64,000 nucleotides of DNA from Dyella sp. BiH032 (GCF_031954525.1 NZ_CP134867.1:1860001-1924000), one strand, 5' to 3'. Counted from the first letter of the stretch, positions 31,382 to 41,411 are shown. The notes: generated from the letters alone by a model not told the origin. Made by a program: numbers and translations.

Positions 31382-34300
31382 ATGAGTACGCCGTCGTTGC
31401 GACCCACTGAGTCGCATCTCCTGCATTTCAGCCTGCCCGCTTCGGAAGCCGAGCAGGCATTGACTTTGAACGTATGCCTGCAGCGCTACCCACTGCAGCG
31501 ACATACCGCGCAAACGCGCCTGGAAGCGCGCAGGGCGCATGGCTTCCTGCGCCACGCATCCGATGAGGAACTGAGCCATTACGCCGACGTGCCCTTGCCC
31601 AGCGACGCGGTGGCGCTGATGGAGGTGACACGACCGGTCGAGGTCGATGGCGTCATGGCCGAGCACACCGTTCATATGGGCATCCATGTGCCACGCGCCG
31701 GCATGCGCAAGGCCGTGGACCATCTTCGCCGGCGCGCCACGCCACTGTGGGATGTCCATCCGAAGCTGGCGCGGTTCGCTCACTTGCTGAAGGCCGATGG
31801 CGACACCGTCGATCCGTACCCCGACGACATCGATGCATGGCAGACACCGTTCGAGTCGGCGGTGTCGCTGCTGTTCATGCACCCGGACATTCTTTATCTC
31901 GATGGCAAGAACGGCCAGGACGACAAGCCCGGCTACATTCTGGATGCCTGCGTACGGACCGCCCTGATGCGCACCGGTGAGCTGGTGGATGCGATCCAGA
32001 CCCTGGGCGATCGATGGGCCAGGACCGAGCGCGCCGTCGGCCCCGACGGCAAGCCGCTGTTCGATCACGAGGGCAAGGAGGTATTCACCCGTATCGTCCA
32101 TCCTTCCGTTCGCCGCGCCATCGGCGGCACGCTGGCGCTCGCGGTCAAGCTGGTGAAGGATGACGAGTTCCTGCGCGAGGTGAAATGGTCGCAGCAGTAC
32201 GGCGAACCCACCAACGGATACCAGGCCAAGGCAGCGGATGGCACGGCGCCGCATTCGGTCGTGCTGGGCGAGGCGGACGCAGTAGCCGTTTCGACGTCAT
32301 TTGGCGCCGGCCCCTATCGCTGGGCGCTGGCCAACCGCACGCCGGGCAGCGGCCTGACGATCGAGTCGGAGCTGAAGTACGACGGCCCGAAGGCGAAAGA
32401 AGAGTTCAGCACCAAAGACATCTGGATGAGCACCGATCCCGGCGCTACGGCGCTGACGCCCGATCTGGTCAAGGATCTGCTCGCCGGACGCGTGTTCGTG
32501 CAGCTGTCCACGCCGGCGCATCCCACCGGCGTATTGCGCGCGCAGCTGTCGCCGGTCGGCAAGGTGGAAGACGGCAAGGACGTCAAGTTCGAGGCTGTCT
32601 TCAGCGGAGCCTCGGCGGTGCCGCCGGTGGAGAGCGGAGCGTCCGCCAGCGGCACGTTCCAGCTCAACGACCTGCGCACGGCGCTGACGTTCGCCATCAC
32701 CGGCCGGCAGCTGGGCAGTTCGCCCAGCGGCGTGCTGGGCATCGGCGCGGTGGGAGAGCGCGGCAAGGCGGTGCGGCCCTTCAGCATCGTGGACGACAGT
32801 GGCCATGGCACGTTGACGCTGTCGTGCCGCAACCATTGGTTGCGGCATCTTTCCGCCTGCGTCCGCTATATGGACGGCGACGGCAAGGTGATCGCGCCGA
32901 AGGACTGGTCCGAGAAGATCCCCGCCGGCCTGCGCCCCATCTTCCAGCAGGATGCCAACACCAAGTTCCTCGAAGTGATCCCGCCCGTGCGAACGGTATT
33001 CGCCATCCCATTGGAGGCGGACACGACCCGCGTCTCGATTCCCGTGCCGCAGGACGCGCGCTCGATCCAGGTGTATTTCGGCGGCCTGGGCAGCGGCGGC
33101 AGCTACGATCCGGCGACCTGTCCGATCGGCCTGACCTTGACCGTCGTGGTCGAAATGGCGGTGCCGCTGGTCCTGCTGATCGCAGGCACGGCGGTGTCCA
33201 ATTCCGAGCCGATGCTCAAGCTGATCGCGAACAAGCCGGTGCTGTTCGCGGTGTGCGCGGTGGCCGGTTTCCTGGTCGCGGGCGGTTCGGCGACCTATAT
33301 CGGCACATCGCAGGACCCGTCCGGGGCGTTCAAGGACGTGGCGGTCATGCTGGGGCCCATGCTGCTGTCGCCGGCCACGGCGCTGGGCCAGTACCTGCTG
33401 CAGAAATATGCCGAGGGCATGGCCGCGCGCGCGGTGCCGTTCTTCAACGTGTTCACCACCGTGGTCAGCGCGGCGGTGACGGCGGCGCAGTTGGCGCAGA
33501 CCAGCATCGAGGTGGCGTCGTCGCCATGGGTGTTCCACGCGGAGATCACGCGCGCCATCGACCTGGCGGTCACGCTGGTGCCGGACCACAACTATCACCG
33601 TTTCCCGGACCTGGCGACATATTACGAAGTGAGTGTGGTCTACGACAAGGGAGCGACGCTGCCCAAGCAGACCTTCAAGCTGGAGAACGGGCCGCCTTGG
33701 AGCAAGCCGATCAAGGTGACCTTCGATAAGGTGCCCGCCGGCGGGCGGCTCAAGGTCTATGTGTTCTTCTACGCGGCGAACGGCTGGCAGGCCGGCCAGG
33801 GCGAGACGCCGTGGATCGAAGCCAAGGGCACGCACGACGCGACCCTGGTCATCGACGGCCTGGAGATCGTCACCAACGAGGTGCCGCTGAGCAAGACGTC
33901 GGTGTACTCGCATGCTTCCAAGATCGCCTACGATCCGGCCGCGCGCGGCTATTACTGGCTGGCGACCAAGACGCCGCCCACGGCCACTGCGCTCACGCCA
34001 TCGCCGCATCAGGGGAAGGCGATCCAGCGATGGCTTTCGATCACCACGGCCCAGCGGCCGGCGATGATGGCCTACAGCTGGCAGGCGACCGGGCTCAATC
34101 AGCCGCTCGACGACGTGGCCACGGCGCCGACCAATCAGTCCATGTACACGATGCAGAACCTGTCCACCCTGGAAGGGCCGGGCAGCGCCTATGCGCGGCC
34201 GCCGGTGGGCTTCAACAATGCGCCGGGCGTGTTCTACGACGTGGCGAGCCCGCAGGACGGCAGCGGCCGCAACTTTTTCGCCGACTCCAGCCGGGGCGAT

Positions 34301-35017
34301 TTCCACGTCGAGCGGAGTCCGGCCGGAGGCATGCACCTGCGCCGCATGGCGCTGACCTATGGCGGCAAGCCCCCGGCCTTCGCCACGCGCAGCAATGAGA
34401 GCTGGGGGCGCTTTCCCCTGCCGATGGACCGGTACATCCTGCACCCGCAGGGCATCGTGCTCGGCATCAACTACAGCACGCACAAGATCTATATCCTGCC
34501 GTTGCCGAAAGCGCCGACCACGGATGACAAAGCGCCGATCGCGACGATGGCGGCGGGCGAGGGCCTGCGCGAAGGCATGCTCAACGGGCCACGCGCGATC
34601 GCGACGGGCCTGGACGGCCGCGTGCTGATCCTCGAAGGCGGGAATCACCGCGTCCAGGCCTTCGACATCGAAGGCAAGCCCGTGGCCTATTTCAAGAATC
34701 CTCGCGGCGGCGCCAAGCTCTCCACGATGGCGTTGCACGAGCCGGAGAAATCGATCTACCTCGATCTCGCGGTGGAGGCCAAGGGTTACCTGTACGTGCT
34801 GCGGTATCGCGACACGGCTCATGCGGACAACTACATGGTCGACATCTATGAGCCGGACGGCACGTTCCTGGTGTCCACGCCGCGGGTGGCGGCCGACAAG
34901 ATCACGGTGGATCTGTTGCGTAACATGTTCACGCTCAACTACGAAGTGATCCTCGGCAAGGATGGGCGCACCGAGCCGTCGGTGAGCCTGTGGATCCCGC
35001 CAGCGCCATCCACGTGA
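31382..35017 (+). CDS. large CHRD-like / transmembrane / NHL-like protein, unknown function
   Basis: 1211 residues. I recognise no family for the first 340 residues, which are mixed alpha/beta without a signal peptide. Residues about 349-389 (GRVFVQLSTPAHPTGVLRAQ) look like the end of a CHRD domain and about 402-485 (FSGASAVPPVESGASASGTF) like the start of a second. Four hydrophobic segments follow (about 584-606, 619-640, 653-673, 687-705). The C-terminal part is beta-rich and includes NGPRAIATGLDGRVLILEGG (about 1068-1087), typical of an NHL or SMP-30-like propeller blade. The GGGGGA site fixes the start. The stop overlaps the next gene (GTGA), so the two are translationally coupled. Confidence 0.8.
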   Translation: MSTPSLRPTESHLLHFSLPASEAEQALTLNVCLQRYPLQRHTAQTRLEARRAHGFLRHASDEELSHYADVPLPSDAVALMEVTRPVEVDGVMAEHTVHMGIHVPRAGMRKAVDHLRRRATPLWDVHPKLARFAHLLKADGDTVDPYPDDIDAWQTPFESAVSLLFMHPDILYLDGKNGQDDKPGYILDACVRTALMRTGELVDAIQTLGDRWARTERAVGPDGKPLFDHEGKEVFTRIVHPSVRRAIGGTLALAVKLVKDDEFLREVKWSQQYGEPTNGYQAKAADGTAPHSVVLGEADAVAVSTSFGAGPYRWALANRTPGSGLTIESELKYDGPKAKEEFSTKDIWMSTDPGATALTPDLVKDLLAGRVFVQLSTPAHPTGVLRAQLSPVGKVEDGKDVKFEAVFSGASAVPPVESGASASGTFQLNDLRTALTFAITGRQLGSSPSGVLGIGAVGERGKAVRPFSIVDDSGHGTLTLSCRNHWLRHLSACVRYMDGDGKVIAPKDWSEKIPAGLRPIFQQDANTKFLEVIPPVRTVFAIPLEADTTRVSIPVPQDARSIQVYFGGLGSGGSYDPATCPIGLTLTVVVEMAVPLVLLIAGTAVSNSEPMLKLIANKPVLFAVCAVAGFLVAGGSATYIGTSQDPSGAFKDVAVMLGPMLLSPATALGQYLLQKYAEGMAARAVPFFNVFTTVVSAAVTAAQLAQTSIEVASSPWVFHAEITRAIDLAVTLVPDHNYHRFPDLATYYEVSVVYDKGATLPKQTFKLENGPPWSKPIKVTFDKVPAGGRLKVYVFFYAANGWQAGQGETPWIEAKGTHDATLVIDGLEIVTNEVPLSKTSVYSHASKIAYDPAARGYYWLATKTPPTATALTPSPHQGKAIQRWLSITTAQRPAMMAYSWQATGLNQPLDDVATAPTNQSMYTMQNLSTLEGPGSAYARPPVGFNNAPGVFYDVASPQDGSGRNFFADSSRGDFHVERSPAGGMHLRRMALTYGGKPPAFATRSNESWGRFPLPMDRYILHPQGIVLGINYSTHKIYILPLPKAPTTDDKAPIATMAAGEGLREGMLNGPRAIATGLDGRVLILEGGNHRVQAFDIEGKPVAYFKNPRGGAKLSTMALHEPEKSIYLDLAVEAKGYLYVLRYRDTAHADNYMVDIYEPDGTFLVSTPRVAADKITVDLLRNMFTLNYEVILGKDGRTEPSVSLWIPPAPST

Positions 35018-37278
35018 GCGGTGCGGGCATGGGGGGCATTGAAGCAGGGGACGCCGGGATGGCTCCCCTGGGCGACTTTCCGTTCCAGTTCGTCGGCAAG
35101 TACAGGCTGTCACTGCAGGTGACGCCGAACCGGCAGTATCTGGCCGGCGACAAGGGAAGCCCGGCTCTGAGTTTCACCACCGAGCCGGGGAAGGCGGTCG
35201 TGCTCGCGCTGTATGCCGTGCCATCCGCCGGAGAACGCGATCAGGGCGTGATCTTGCAGGTCACGCACGACGCGGTGCCGATCCCCGGCGGCTTCATCGG
35301 GGTGCCCGGGGTAGCGGACGCTGTGTACGCGCTTACCACTGTCGATTACCGCAACGCGACCGTGTTCGGCATGCAGATGCCCGCGCAGGGAGGGATCCGG
35401 CTGCGGCACCGCAAAGCCGACCGCTACCTGATGGGGGTGATGTCCAGGTCGGGAATGACGCTGTGGCTGCCGCCGCAGGGGTTCTTCGACGAACAGCCGT
35501 GGCAGCTCGACCCGATCCAGCTGTGGAACCACCAGACCATGGAGAACGCGGATCTCCGCTACGTGAGGGGGCTGAAGCAGCTTTGCCGGAAAGGCCTGTC
35601 GTTCGCCGGCGCGCACCTGCTCCAGGCCGATTTCGCCGGCGCGAAGCTCAACGACTGCAACTTCCGCGGCGCACATTGCGAAGCCACGGGCTTTATCGGT
35701 GCGGATCTCGGCGGCGCGGACTTCACCGGAGCCAACGTCGCGCGTGCCCAATTCAGCGGCGTGCAAGCCGTTGAAGCCAAATTTCCCCATGTCAGGTTCA
35801 CCAAGGAGAGCTTCGATCCCCGCTACGGCTCGCCTTCGTTCGAGAAGGCGACGCTCAGCTCCGCGATATTCGACGGCTGCGATCTGAGCGGCGCGAAGTT
35901 CGTCGGTGCGAAGCTCGACAAGGCCAGCTTGCAGAACGCCAAGCTGCGCGGCACCGACCTGGGCAAGGCGGACCTCGCGGAGGCGCGGCTCGATGGCGCC
36001 GATGCGGGCGGCGCGATATTCGCCAAGAGCAGCATGACGAGCGCCAAGCTCGCGAAGGCCAGCCTCGCCGGCGCGAATTTCAGGGAAGCCGTCCTCACCA
36101 GGGCATGCTTCGAGGACGCGAAGTTCGCCTTGCCCGCATCGATCGACAAGAAAGCCGATTTCACGAGCGCCGTACTGTATGAGATCGATTTCTGTGGCTG
36201 CGATCTGCGCTATGCCACGATTCCCGTGCGACCGGAGTTCCACAAGGATCCCGCTGCCAAGCCGGGCGACGGAACGCGGCGCGCCTTGTTTCGCCGTGCC
36301 CATCTGCCGCTTGCGGTCATCGGCGAAACGAACTGGCGCATGCTGGACTTGACGGAAGCCGTGATCGATGGCCGCCCGCGGACCATGAAGAATTTCTGTG
36401 CGGAGTACACCATCTTCCCCGACGACTTTGCGTTGCCCGAGCAGATGGATCTGACCGGTGCCAATTTCAGCTTTGCGCGCATGGTGCGTATCAAGCTGCA
36501 CAACGCGATATCGGACGTTGGGCCCAACTTCACGGAGGCGGACCTGCGCCGGGCGGAATTGCCAGGAGCGTTTCTCGATGAAGCGATCTTCAGCAGAGCC
36601 ATTCTGCACGGAGTCAATCTCTCGAATGCGAGCCTCAGCTATGCCAAGTTCGATTCGGCACGGCTGGATTCCATCACGGACAAGGAGGGCGGATCCACGT
36701 TGTCCATCCGCGCGAATCTGAGCTATGCCGTGCTGGTCAACGCCGACTTCTCGCGTGCCTATCTGGACAAGGGCACCGAGAGCACGCATGGCGCCAATCT
36801 GGGTGGAGTCCGGTTCTATGGCAACAACGCAACGGTGACCGAGGCCACGCTCAATGGCGCCGACTTCAGCGGGGCCTATCTGGGGGGACTGAATTTCAGC
36901 GGGGCCAAAGCGATGGATAGCGTTATCTTCGCAATGGCCTGCCTGGTCAACTGCAAGTTCAACGGTGTGTACATGCGCCAGGCGCAGTTGAACGGCGCGT
37001 GCCTGCTGGGCGCCGATTTCACGGAAGCCAAGCTCGACGGCGCCTCCATGGCCAAGGCCCTGATCGCCGATACGCCGCCGAGCGGGGTGGAGAACCGGCT
37101 CACGGTGATCGGAGTCGGCGGTGGGCTGACTCTCCAATATGGCCGCACCCAGATCTCAAGCAAGGCCACCAGCCGGGAAACCACTTGTCCGTCCGGCGTG
37201 AATGGGCCGTGCGAGGAAGCGCAGTGGCAACGAGTCACGGGGCCCAAGGAATGGGTTTATCAATCGAGAGGCGCTTAA
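35014..37278 (+). CDS. pentapeptide-repeat protein coupled to the 31382 gene
   Basis: About 754 residues from the GTG at 35014, which overlaps the upstream stop as GTGA; GTG 34990, ATG 35029 and ATG 35059 (with AGGGGA before it) are alternatives. The first 180 residues are a separate domain with no recognised fold. From there to near the end run many A(D/N)LXX-type pentapeptides in three blocks (GADLGGADFTGANVARAQF; AKLRGTDLGKADLAEARLDG; GANFSFARM to GADFTEAKLDGASM), which should fold as right-handed quadrilateral beta-helices. No signal peptide or membrane helix. Third codon positions look less GC-saturated than in neighbouring housekeeping genes, hinting at later acquisition. Function unknown. 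Confidence 0.85.
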   Translation: MSGAGMGGIEAGDAGMAPLGDFPFQFVGKYRLSLQVTPNRQYLAGDKGSPALSFTTEPGKAVVLALYAVPSAGERDQGVILQVTHDAVPIPGGFIGVPGVADAVYALTTVDYRNATVFGMQMPAQGGIRLRHRKADRYLMGVMSRSGMTLWLPPQGFFDEQPWQLDPIQLWNHQTMENADLRYVRGLKQLCRKGLSFAGAHLLQADFAGAKLNDCNFRGAHCEATGFIGADLGGADFTGANVARAQFSGVQAVEAKFPHVRFTKESFDPRYGSPSFEKATLSSAIFDGCDLSGAKFVGAKLDKASLQNAKLRGTDLGKADLAEARLDGADAGGAIFAKSSMTSAKLAKASLAGANFREAVLTRACFEDAKFALPASIDKKADFTSAVLYEIDFCGCDLRYATIPVRPEFHKDPAAKPGDGTRRALFRRAHLPLAVIGETNWRMLDLTEAVIDGRPRTMKNFCAEYTIFPDDFALPEQMDLTGANFSFARMVRIKLHNAISDVGPNFTEADLRRAELPGAFLDEAIFSRAILHGVNLSNASLSYAKFDSARLDSITDKEGGSTLSIRANLSYAVLVNADFSRAYLDKGTESTHGANLGGVRFYGNNATVTEATLNGADFSGAYLGGLNFSGAKAMDSVIFAMACLVNCKFNGVYMRQAQLNGACLLGADFTEAKLDGASMAKALIADTPPSGVENRLTVIGVGGGLTLQYGRTQISSKATSRETTCPSGVNGPCEEAQWQRVTGPKEWVYQSRGA

Positions 37279-37442
37279 GAGACTTGCCGAGTTTCGCGAG
37301 GCGTCGGCGGAGCCAGTTCGCCGGTGCCGTCTTGATGCCGGCCGTGTCGATGCGGGTTGAGCGCACGCAGAGGTCGCTTCGAAAAGATGAGCCGTGCCCG
37401 TTCGGCAGGGAAGGACCGAGCGCGTGGCCGGACCCCGAAAAC

Positions 37443-37472
37443 GACGAAGCCCGCATCGCTGCGGGCTTCGTC
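37443..37472 (-). terminator. Rho-independent terminator of tRNA-Leu
   Basis: GACGAAGCCCGCA (37443-37455), loop TCGC, TGCGGGCTTCGTC (37460-37472): a perfect 13-bp stem. On the minus strand it is followed by GTTTTCG. It may also stop the plus-strand pentapeptide operon. Confidence 0.85.
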
Positions 37473-37478
37473 TATCAT

Positions 37479-37563
<85 letters not shown>

Positions 37564-37604
37564 AGGTGTCCCGCGCTTCGCGAAGCGAGCTGCGTGAGCC
37601 GCGT

Positions 37605-37633
37605 AGATTAGGGATGGGGCTAAGAGTTGTCAA
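37605..37633 (-). promoter_or_regulatory. sigma-70 promoter of tRNA-Leu
   Basis: On the minus strand TTGACA (plus 37628-37633), a 17-base spacer, then TAATCT (plus 37605-37610), about 40 bases before the tRNA. Consensus -35 and ideal spacing. The leader contains the palindrome GCTTCGCGAAGC (37575-37586). Confidence 0.88.
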
Positions 37634-37702
37634 CTATTCTTTCACCGCTTTTTCATCGCGCCGCGTCATGACCGACGGCGGCGCTCTCATCAAGGCCAAT
37701 AA

Positions 37703-40276
37703 GTGACCAGAAAAAACCAGGACAAGCCGGCCGGTGCCGGCCGCAAGAACAACCGCCGCCAGGGTGCGCCCGCCCCGGAGGCCCCGGCGCCGCGCAAGCG
37801 CGCGATCCCGCCTTCCAAACCGGGCAAGGCCGCGGCGGCGCACGATCCTCACGCCGAACGCGAGGCCCAGCGTTACGAGCGTCCCATCCCGAGCCGCGAA
37901 GCGATCCTCGCCCTGCTGGCCGAGCGCGGCGAACTGCTGACCGAGGCGCGCATCGCCGAGGCCCTCCAGCTGCATGACGAATACGATCTGCACGCGCTGC
38001 GCAAGCGCCTGGGCGCGATGGTGCGCGACGGGCAGCTGCTGCTCGGCCGGCGCGGCGGCTACGCGCCTACCAACAAGCTGGACCTGATCCCGGGCCAGGT
38101 GATCGCGAACGCCGAGGGCTACGGTTTCCTCCGCCCCGACAACGGCGAGGATGACCTCTACCTTTCGCCCCAGCAGATGCGCCAGGTGCTGCATGGCGAC
38201 CGCGCGCTGGTGAGCGTGGTCGGCCTGGACCGGCGCGGCCGCAAGCAGGGTGCCATCGTCGAAGTGCTGCAGCGGCGTTCGCCGCGGCTGGTCGGCCGCG
38301 TGGTGGTGGAGAACGGCGTCACCATGGTGGTGCCGGACGACCGTCGCCTGCATCAGGACATCCTGGTCAAGCCCGGCCAGGAACAGGGCGCGCGCAACGG
38401 CCAGATTGTGGTGGCCGAGATCACCGATCCGCCCACGCCTTACCGCGGGCCGATGGGCTCCATCCTCGCGGTGCTGGGCGAACGCCTGGAGCCGTCGCTG
38501 CTGGTGGAGATGGCGATCGCCAGCTACGACCTGCCGCGCGAATGGCCGGCCGATGTGATCCGCGCGGCGGAGCAGGTCGAGCCGAAGGTGACGGCCGCCG
38601 AGCGCGAGGGCAGGGTGGACCTGCGCGCGCTGCCGCTGGTGACCATCGACGGCGCCGACGCACGTGACTTCGACGACGCGGTCTACGCGGAACCGAAGCG
38701 CGGCGGCGGTTACCGCCTGGTGGTGGCGATTGCCGACGTGTCCCATTACGTGCGCGTGGACAGCGCGCTGGACCGCGAGGGCTACGAACGCAGCACGTCC
38801 ACCTACTTCCCCGGCTTCGTCGTGCCGATGCTGCCTGAGACGCTGTCCAACGGCATCTGCTCGCTCAACCCCAAGGTCGAGCGCCTGTGCATGGTGTGCG
38901 ACATGACCGTGGATACGGAAGGCGAGGTCACCCGCTCGAAGTTCTACAGCGCGGTGATGTACTCGCACGCGCGCTGCACCTATGACCGCGTGTGGCAGGC
39001 CATCGGCCTGAATGACCCGGATGCCCGCCAGGAGCTGGCGGACGTGCTGCCGCAGCTGGAGAACCTGCACGGTCTCTACAAGCTGCTGGCCGCGCAGCGC
39101 CGGCGCCGCGGCGCAATCGACTTCGAGACGCCCGAGGTGAAGTTCCGCCTCGACAATACCGGCGACGTCGTATCGATGGGCGCCACGCAGCGCAACGATG
39201 CGCACAAACTGATCGAGGAATGCATGATCGCCGCCAACGTACAGGCGGCGAAGTTCCTGGAGAAGAAGCGCATTCCGGCGCTGTTCCGCGCGCACGAGCC
39301 GCCGCCGGAAGAGAAGTACGAGGACGTGCAGCAGTTCCTGCGCGAGTTCAAACTGCGCATGCCCCCGCTGGAGGACGTGACGCCCGGTGATTTCGCCGAC
39401 CTGTTGCGCATGGTGCAGGATCGCCCCGAGCGCGAACTGGTGCAGTCCGTGCTGCTTCGCGCGCAGAGCCTCGCCGCCTACCAGCCGGAGAACCGCGGCC
39501 ATTTCGGCCTGGCGCTGGATGCGTACGCGCACTTCACCTCGCCGATCCGCCGCTATCCGGACCTGCTGGTACACCGCGCGATCCGCTACGCGCTAGAGGG
39601 CGGCAAGCCAGCGGACTACGTCTACAGCCCCGGGAAGATGGCGGCCATGGCCGTGCACTGCTCGCAGCGCGAGCGCCGTGCGGAAGAAGCCGAGCGCGAC
39701 GTGGACGAGCGCTTCAAGTGCGCCTGGATGTCCAAGCACGTCGGCAGCGAGTTCGAGGGCACCGTCACCGGCGTGACCTCGTTCGGGTTGTTCGTGGAGC
39801 TGACCGAGTCGAAGGTATCCGGGCTGGTGCACATCAGCCAGCTGTCCAACGACTATTACCACTTCGATCCGATCAGGCATCTGCTGAAGGGCGAGCGCAG
39901 CGGCGCGCAGTTCCGCCTGGGCGACCACGTGCGCGTGCAGGTGCTGCGCGCCAGCCTGGAGGACCGCAAGATCGATTTCCGCCTGGTGAACAAGGGCGAG
40001 GCTTCTGCGCCGCCGCCGCGTCCGGCCCGCGCCTACGACTACGCGCAGGCCGGGGAGCGTTATTCGTTGCCCAAGCTGCCGCGGGTCCAGGGGCACAATC
40101 CCGCGTCGGCGCGCGATAATGCGCGCGATGCGGCGCCGCCGTCCCGCAAGGCGGGCGGCGCCAAGGCGAAAACCACCGGCGGCGCCAGACCCCCGCAAGG
40201 CAAGGGCGGCGCGCCGGGCAAGGGCGGACGGGCGTCCGGCAAGCCCCGGCCCGGCAAAGGCAAAGGCAAGCGATGA
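37703..40276 (+). CDS. rnr: ribonuclease R
   Basis: 857 residues with a GTG start. A 3'-5' exoribonuclease that degrades structured RNA and takes part in RNA quality control. Order: basic N-terminal tail, winged helix (REAILALLAERGELLTEARI), cold-shock OB folds, RNB catalytic domain with metal-binding DGADARDFDDAV (about residue 316), S1 domain (about 683-763), then a long Lys/Gly/Ala-rich tail (GKGGRASGKPRPGKGKGK) that probably binds RNA. The stop overlaps rlmB (ATGA). Confidence 0.96.
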   Translation: MTRKNQDKPAGAGRKNNRRQGAPAPEAPAPRKRAIPPSKPGKAAAAHDPHAEREAQRYERPIPSREAILALLAERGELLTEARIAEALQLHDEYDLHALRKRLGAMVRDGQLLLGRRGGYAPTNKLDLIPGQVIANAEGYGFLRPDNGEDDLYLSPQQMRQVLHGDRALVSVVGLDRRGRKQGAIVEVLQRRSPRLVGRVVVENGVTMVVPDDRRLHQDILVKPGQEQGARNGQIVVAEITDPPTPYRGPMGSILAVLGERLEPSLLVEMAIASYDLPREWPADVIRAAEQVEPKVTAAEREGRVDLRALPLVTIDGADARDFDDAVYAEPKRGGGYRLVVAIADVSHYVRVDSALDREGYERSTSTYFPGFVVPMLPETLSNGICSLNPKVERLCMVCDMTVDTEGEVTRSKFYSAVMYSHARCTYDRVWQAIGLNDPDARQELADVLPQLENLHGLYKLLAAQRRRRGAIDFETPEVKFRLDNTGDVVSMGATQRNDAHKLIEECMIAANVQAAKFLEKKRIPALFRAHEPPPEEKYEDVQQFLREFKLRMPPLEDVTPGDFADLLRMVQDRPERELVQSVLLRAQSLAAYQPENRGHFGLALDAYAHFTSPIRRYPDLLVHRAIRYALEGGKPADYVYSPGKMAAMAVHCSQRERRAEEAERDVDERFKCAWMSKHVGSEFEGTVTGVTSFGLFVELTESKVSGLVHISQLSNDYYHFDPIRHLLKGERSGAQFRLGDHVRVQVLRASLEDRKIDFRLVNKGEASAPPPRPARAYDYAQAGERYSLPKLPRVQGHNPASARDNARDAAPPSRKAGGAKAKTTGGARPPQGKGGAPGKGGRASGKPRPGKGKGKR

Positions 40277-41019
40277 GCGAGAGTTGGATCGTCGGGATCA
40301 ACCCGATCGAAGGCGCGTTGAGCAACGACGCCGAGCGCGTGCGGGAGCTGCTGGTCGAGAACGGCCAGCGCAACGCGCGCGTGCATGAGCTGGCGGAGCG
40401 TGCGAAGGCGCTGCGCATTCCGGTACACCATCGACCGCGCGAGCAGCTGGACAAGCTCGCCGGCGAAGCGCGCCACCAGGGCGTGGCGGCGCGCTATGAG
40501 GCGCCGCCGATGGCCCACGAGAACGATCTGCCCGACCTGCTTGCGCAGGCGGGGCCGGATGCGCTGGTGCTGGTGCTGGACGGCGTCACCGATCCGCACA
40601 ATCTCGGCGCCTGCCTGCGCAGCGCGGCGGCGGCGAAGGCCACCGCCGTGGTCGTGCCGAAGGATCGCGCCGTGGGGCTCACGCCGGTAGTGCGCCGCGC
40701 CTCGGCCGGTGGCGCCGACCGCGTACCGCTGGTAGCCGCCACGAACCTGGCGCGCGCGCTGCGGACGCTGAAGGATGCCGGCGTGTGGATCACCGGCCTG
40801 GCCGGCGATACCGACACCTCCATCTACGACATCGACCTGAAGGGGCCCGTGGCGCTGGTGCTGGGCAGCGAGGGCGAGGGCATGCGCCGCCTTACGCGCG
40901 AGACCTGCGATTTCGTCGCGAAGATCCCCATGCCGGGGCCGATGGAAAGCCTCAACGTTTCCGTCGCCACGGGTGTCGTGCTGTTCGAAGCCCTGCGTCA
41001 AAGGAGTGCGAAGCGATGA
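40273..41019 (+). CDS. rlmB: 23S rRNA (Gm2251) 2'-O-methyltransferase
   Basis: 248 residues. SpoU/TrmH-type SPOUT methyltransferase: an N-terminal L30e-like RNA-binding domain and three knotted-domain motifs, LDGVTDPHNLGACLRSA, LVLGSEGEGM and ESLNVSVATGV. It methylates G2251 in the peptidyl-transferase P loop. Coupled to rnr as in E. coli (rnr-rlmB) by a four-base overlap, and to the next gene by an ATGA overlap. Confidence 0.95.
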   Translation: MSESWIVGINPIEGALSNDAERVRELLVENGQRNARVHELAERAKALRIPVHHRPREQLDKLAGEARHQGVAARYEAPPMAHENDLPDLLAQAGPDALVLVLDGVTDPHNLGACLRSAAAAKATAVVVPKDRAVGLTPVVRRASAGGADRVPLVAATNLARALRTLKDAGVWITGLAGDTDTSIYDIDLKGPVALVLGSEGEGMRRLTRETCDFVAKIPMPGPMESLNVSVATGVVLFEALRQRSAKR

Positions 41020-41300
41020 ATATCCTGTGGCATGACTGGGCTGGCTACGTCGGCGTGGCCCTGGTGCTGCTGGCCTTCCTGCTGCTGCAGGCGCGCAAGC
41101 TGCACGGCAACGGACTGGTCTACCAATTGATGAACGTGCTGGGGGCGGTCGGCGTGATGCTGTCGCTGCTGTTCGGCAACTTCAATGCGTCGGCTTTCGT
41201 GATGCAGGTGGCGTGGCTGGTGATCGGCATCTATGGCATCGCCAACAGCGCGCGCGTGCGCCGCGAGCTGCGCGACGTGGAGCGCAGGATCACCAGCTGA
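41016..41300 (+). CDS. CBU_0592-like small membrane protein
   Basis: 94 residues with three hydrophobic helices (DWAGYVGVALVLLAFLLLQ; YQLMNVLGAVGVMLSLLFG; FVMQVAWLVIGIYGIA) and a basic C-terminal tail. This resembles the CBU_0592 family of uncharacterised membrane proteins. The ATG at 41016 overlaps the rlmB stop, so it is the third gene of the rnr operon. Confidence 0.8.
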   Translation: MNILWHDWAGYVGVALVLLAFLLLQARKLHGNGLVYQLMNVLGAVGVMLSLLFGNFNASAFVMQVAWLVIGIYGIANSARVRRELRDVERRITS

Positions 41301-41365
41301 ACGATGGGTCAGGAGCCGCTGGTTCCGTCTTGGTAGCATGACGGGCTTCCGGCGCCTGCCGGCTT

Positions 41366-41411
41366 GCGGGGACGACCCCGCTCGACCATTCTCCCGCGGG
41401 GACGGCCCTGC
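41366..41411 (+). promoter_or_regulatory. guanidine-II (mini-ykkC) riboswitch
   Basis: Two adjacent hairpins with ACGR loops: GCGGGG-ACGA-CCCCGC (41366-41381) and GCGGGG-ACGG-CCCTGC (41396-41411), separated by 14 bases. Paired 6-bp stems with ACGR loops define the guanidine-II class, which switches on SMR-type guanidinium exporters. The sugE ribosome-binding site AAGGAG follows at 41462-41467. Confidence 0.95.
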
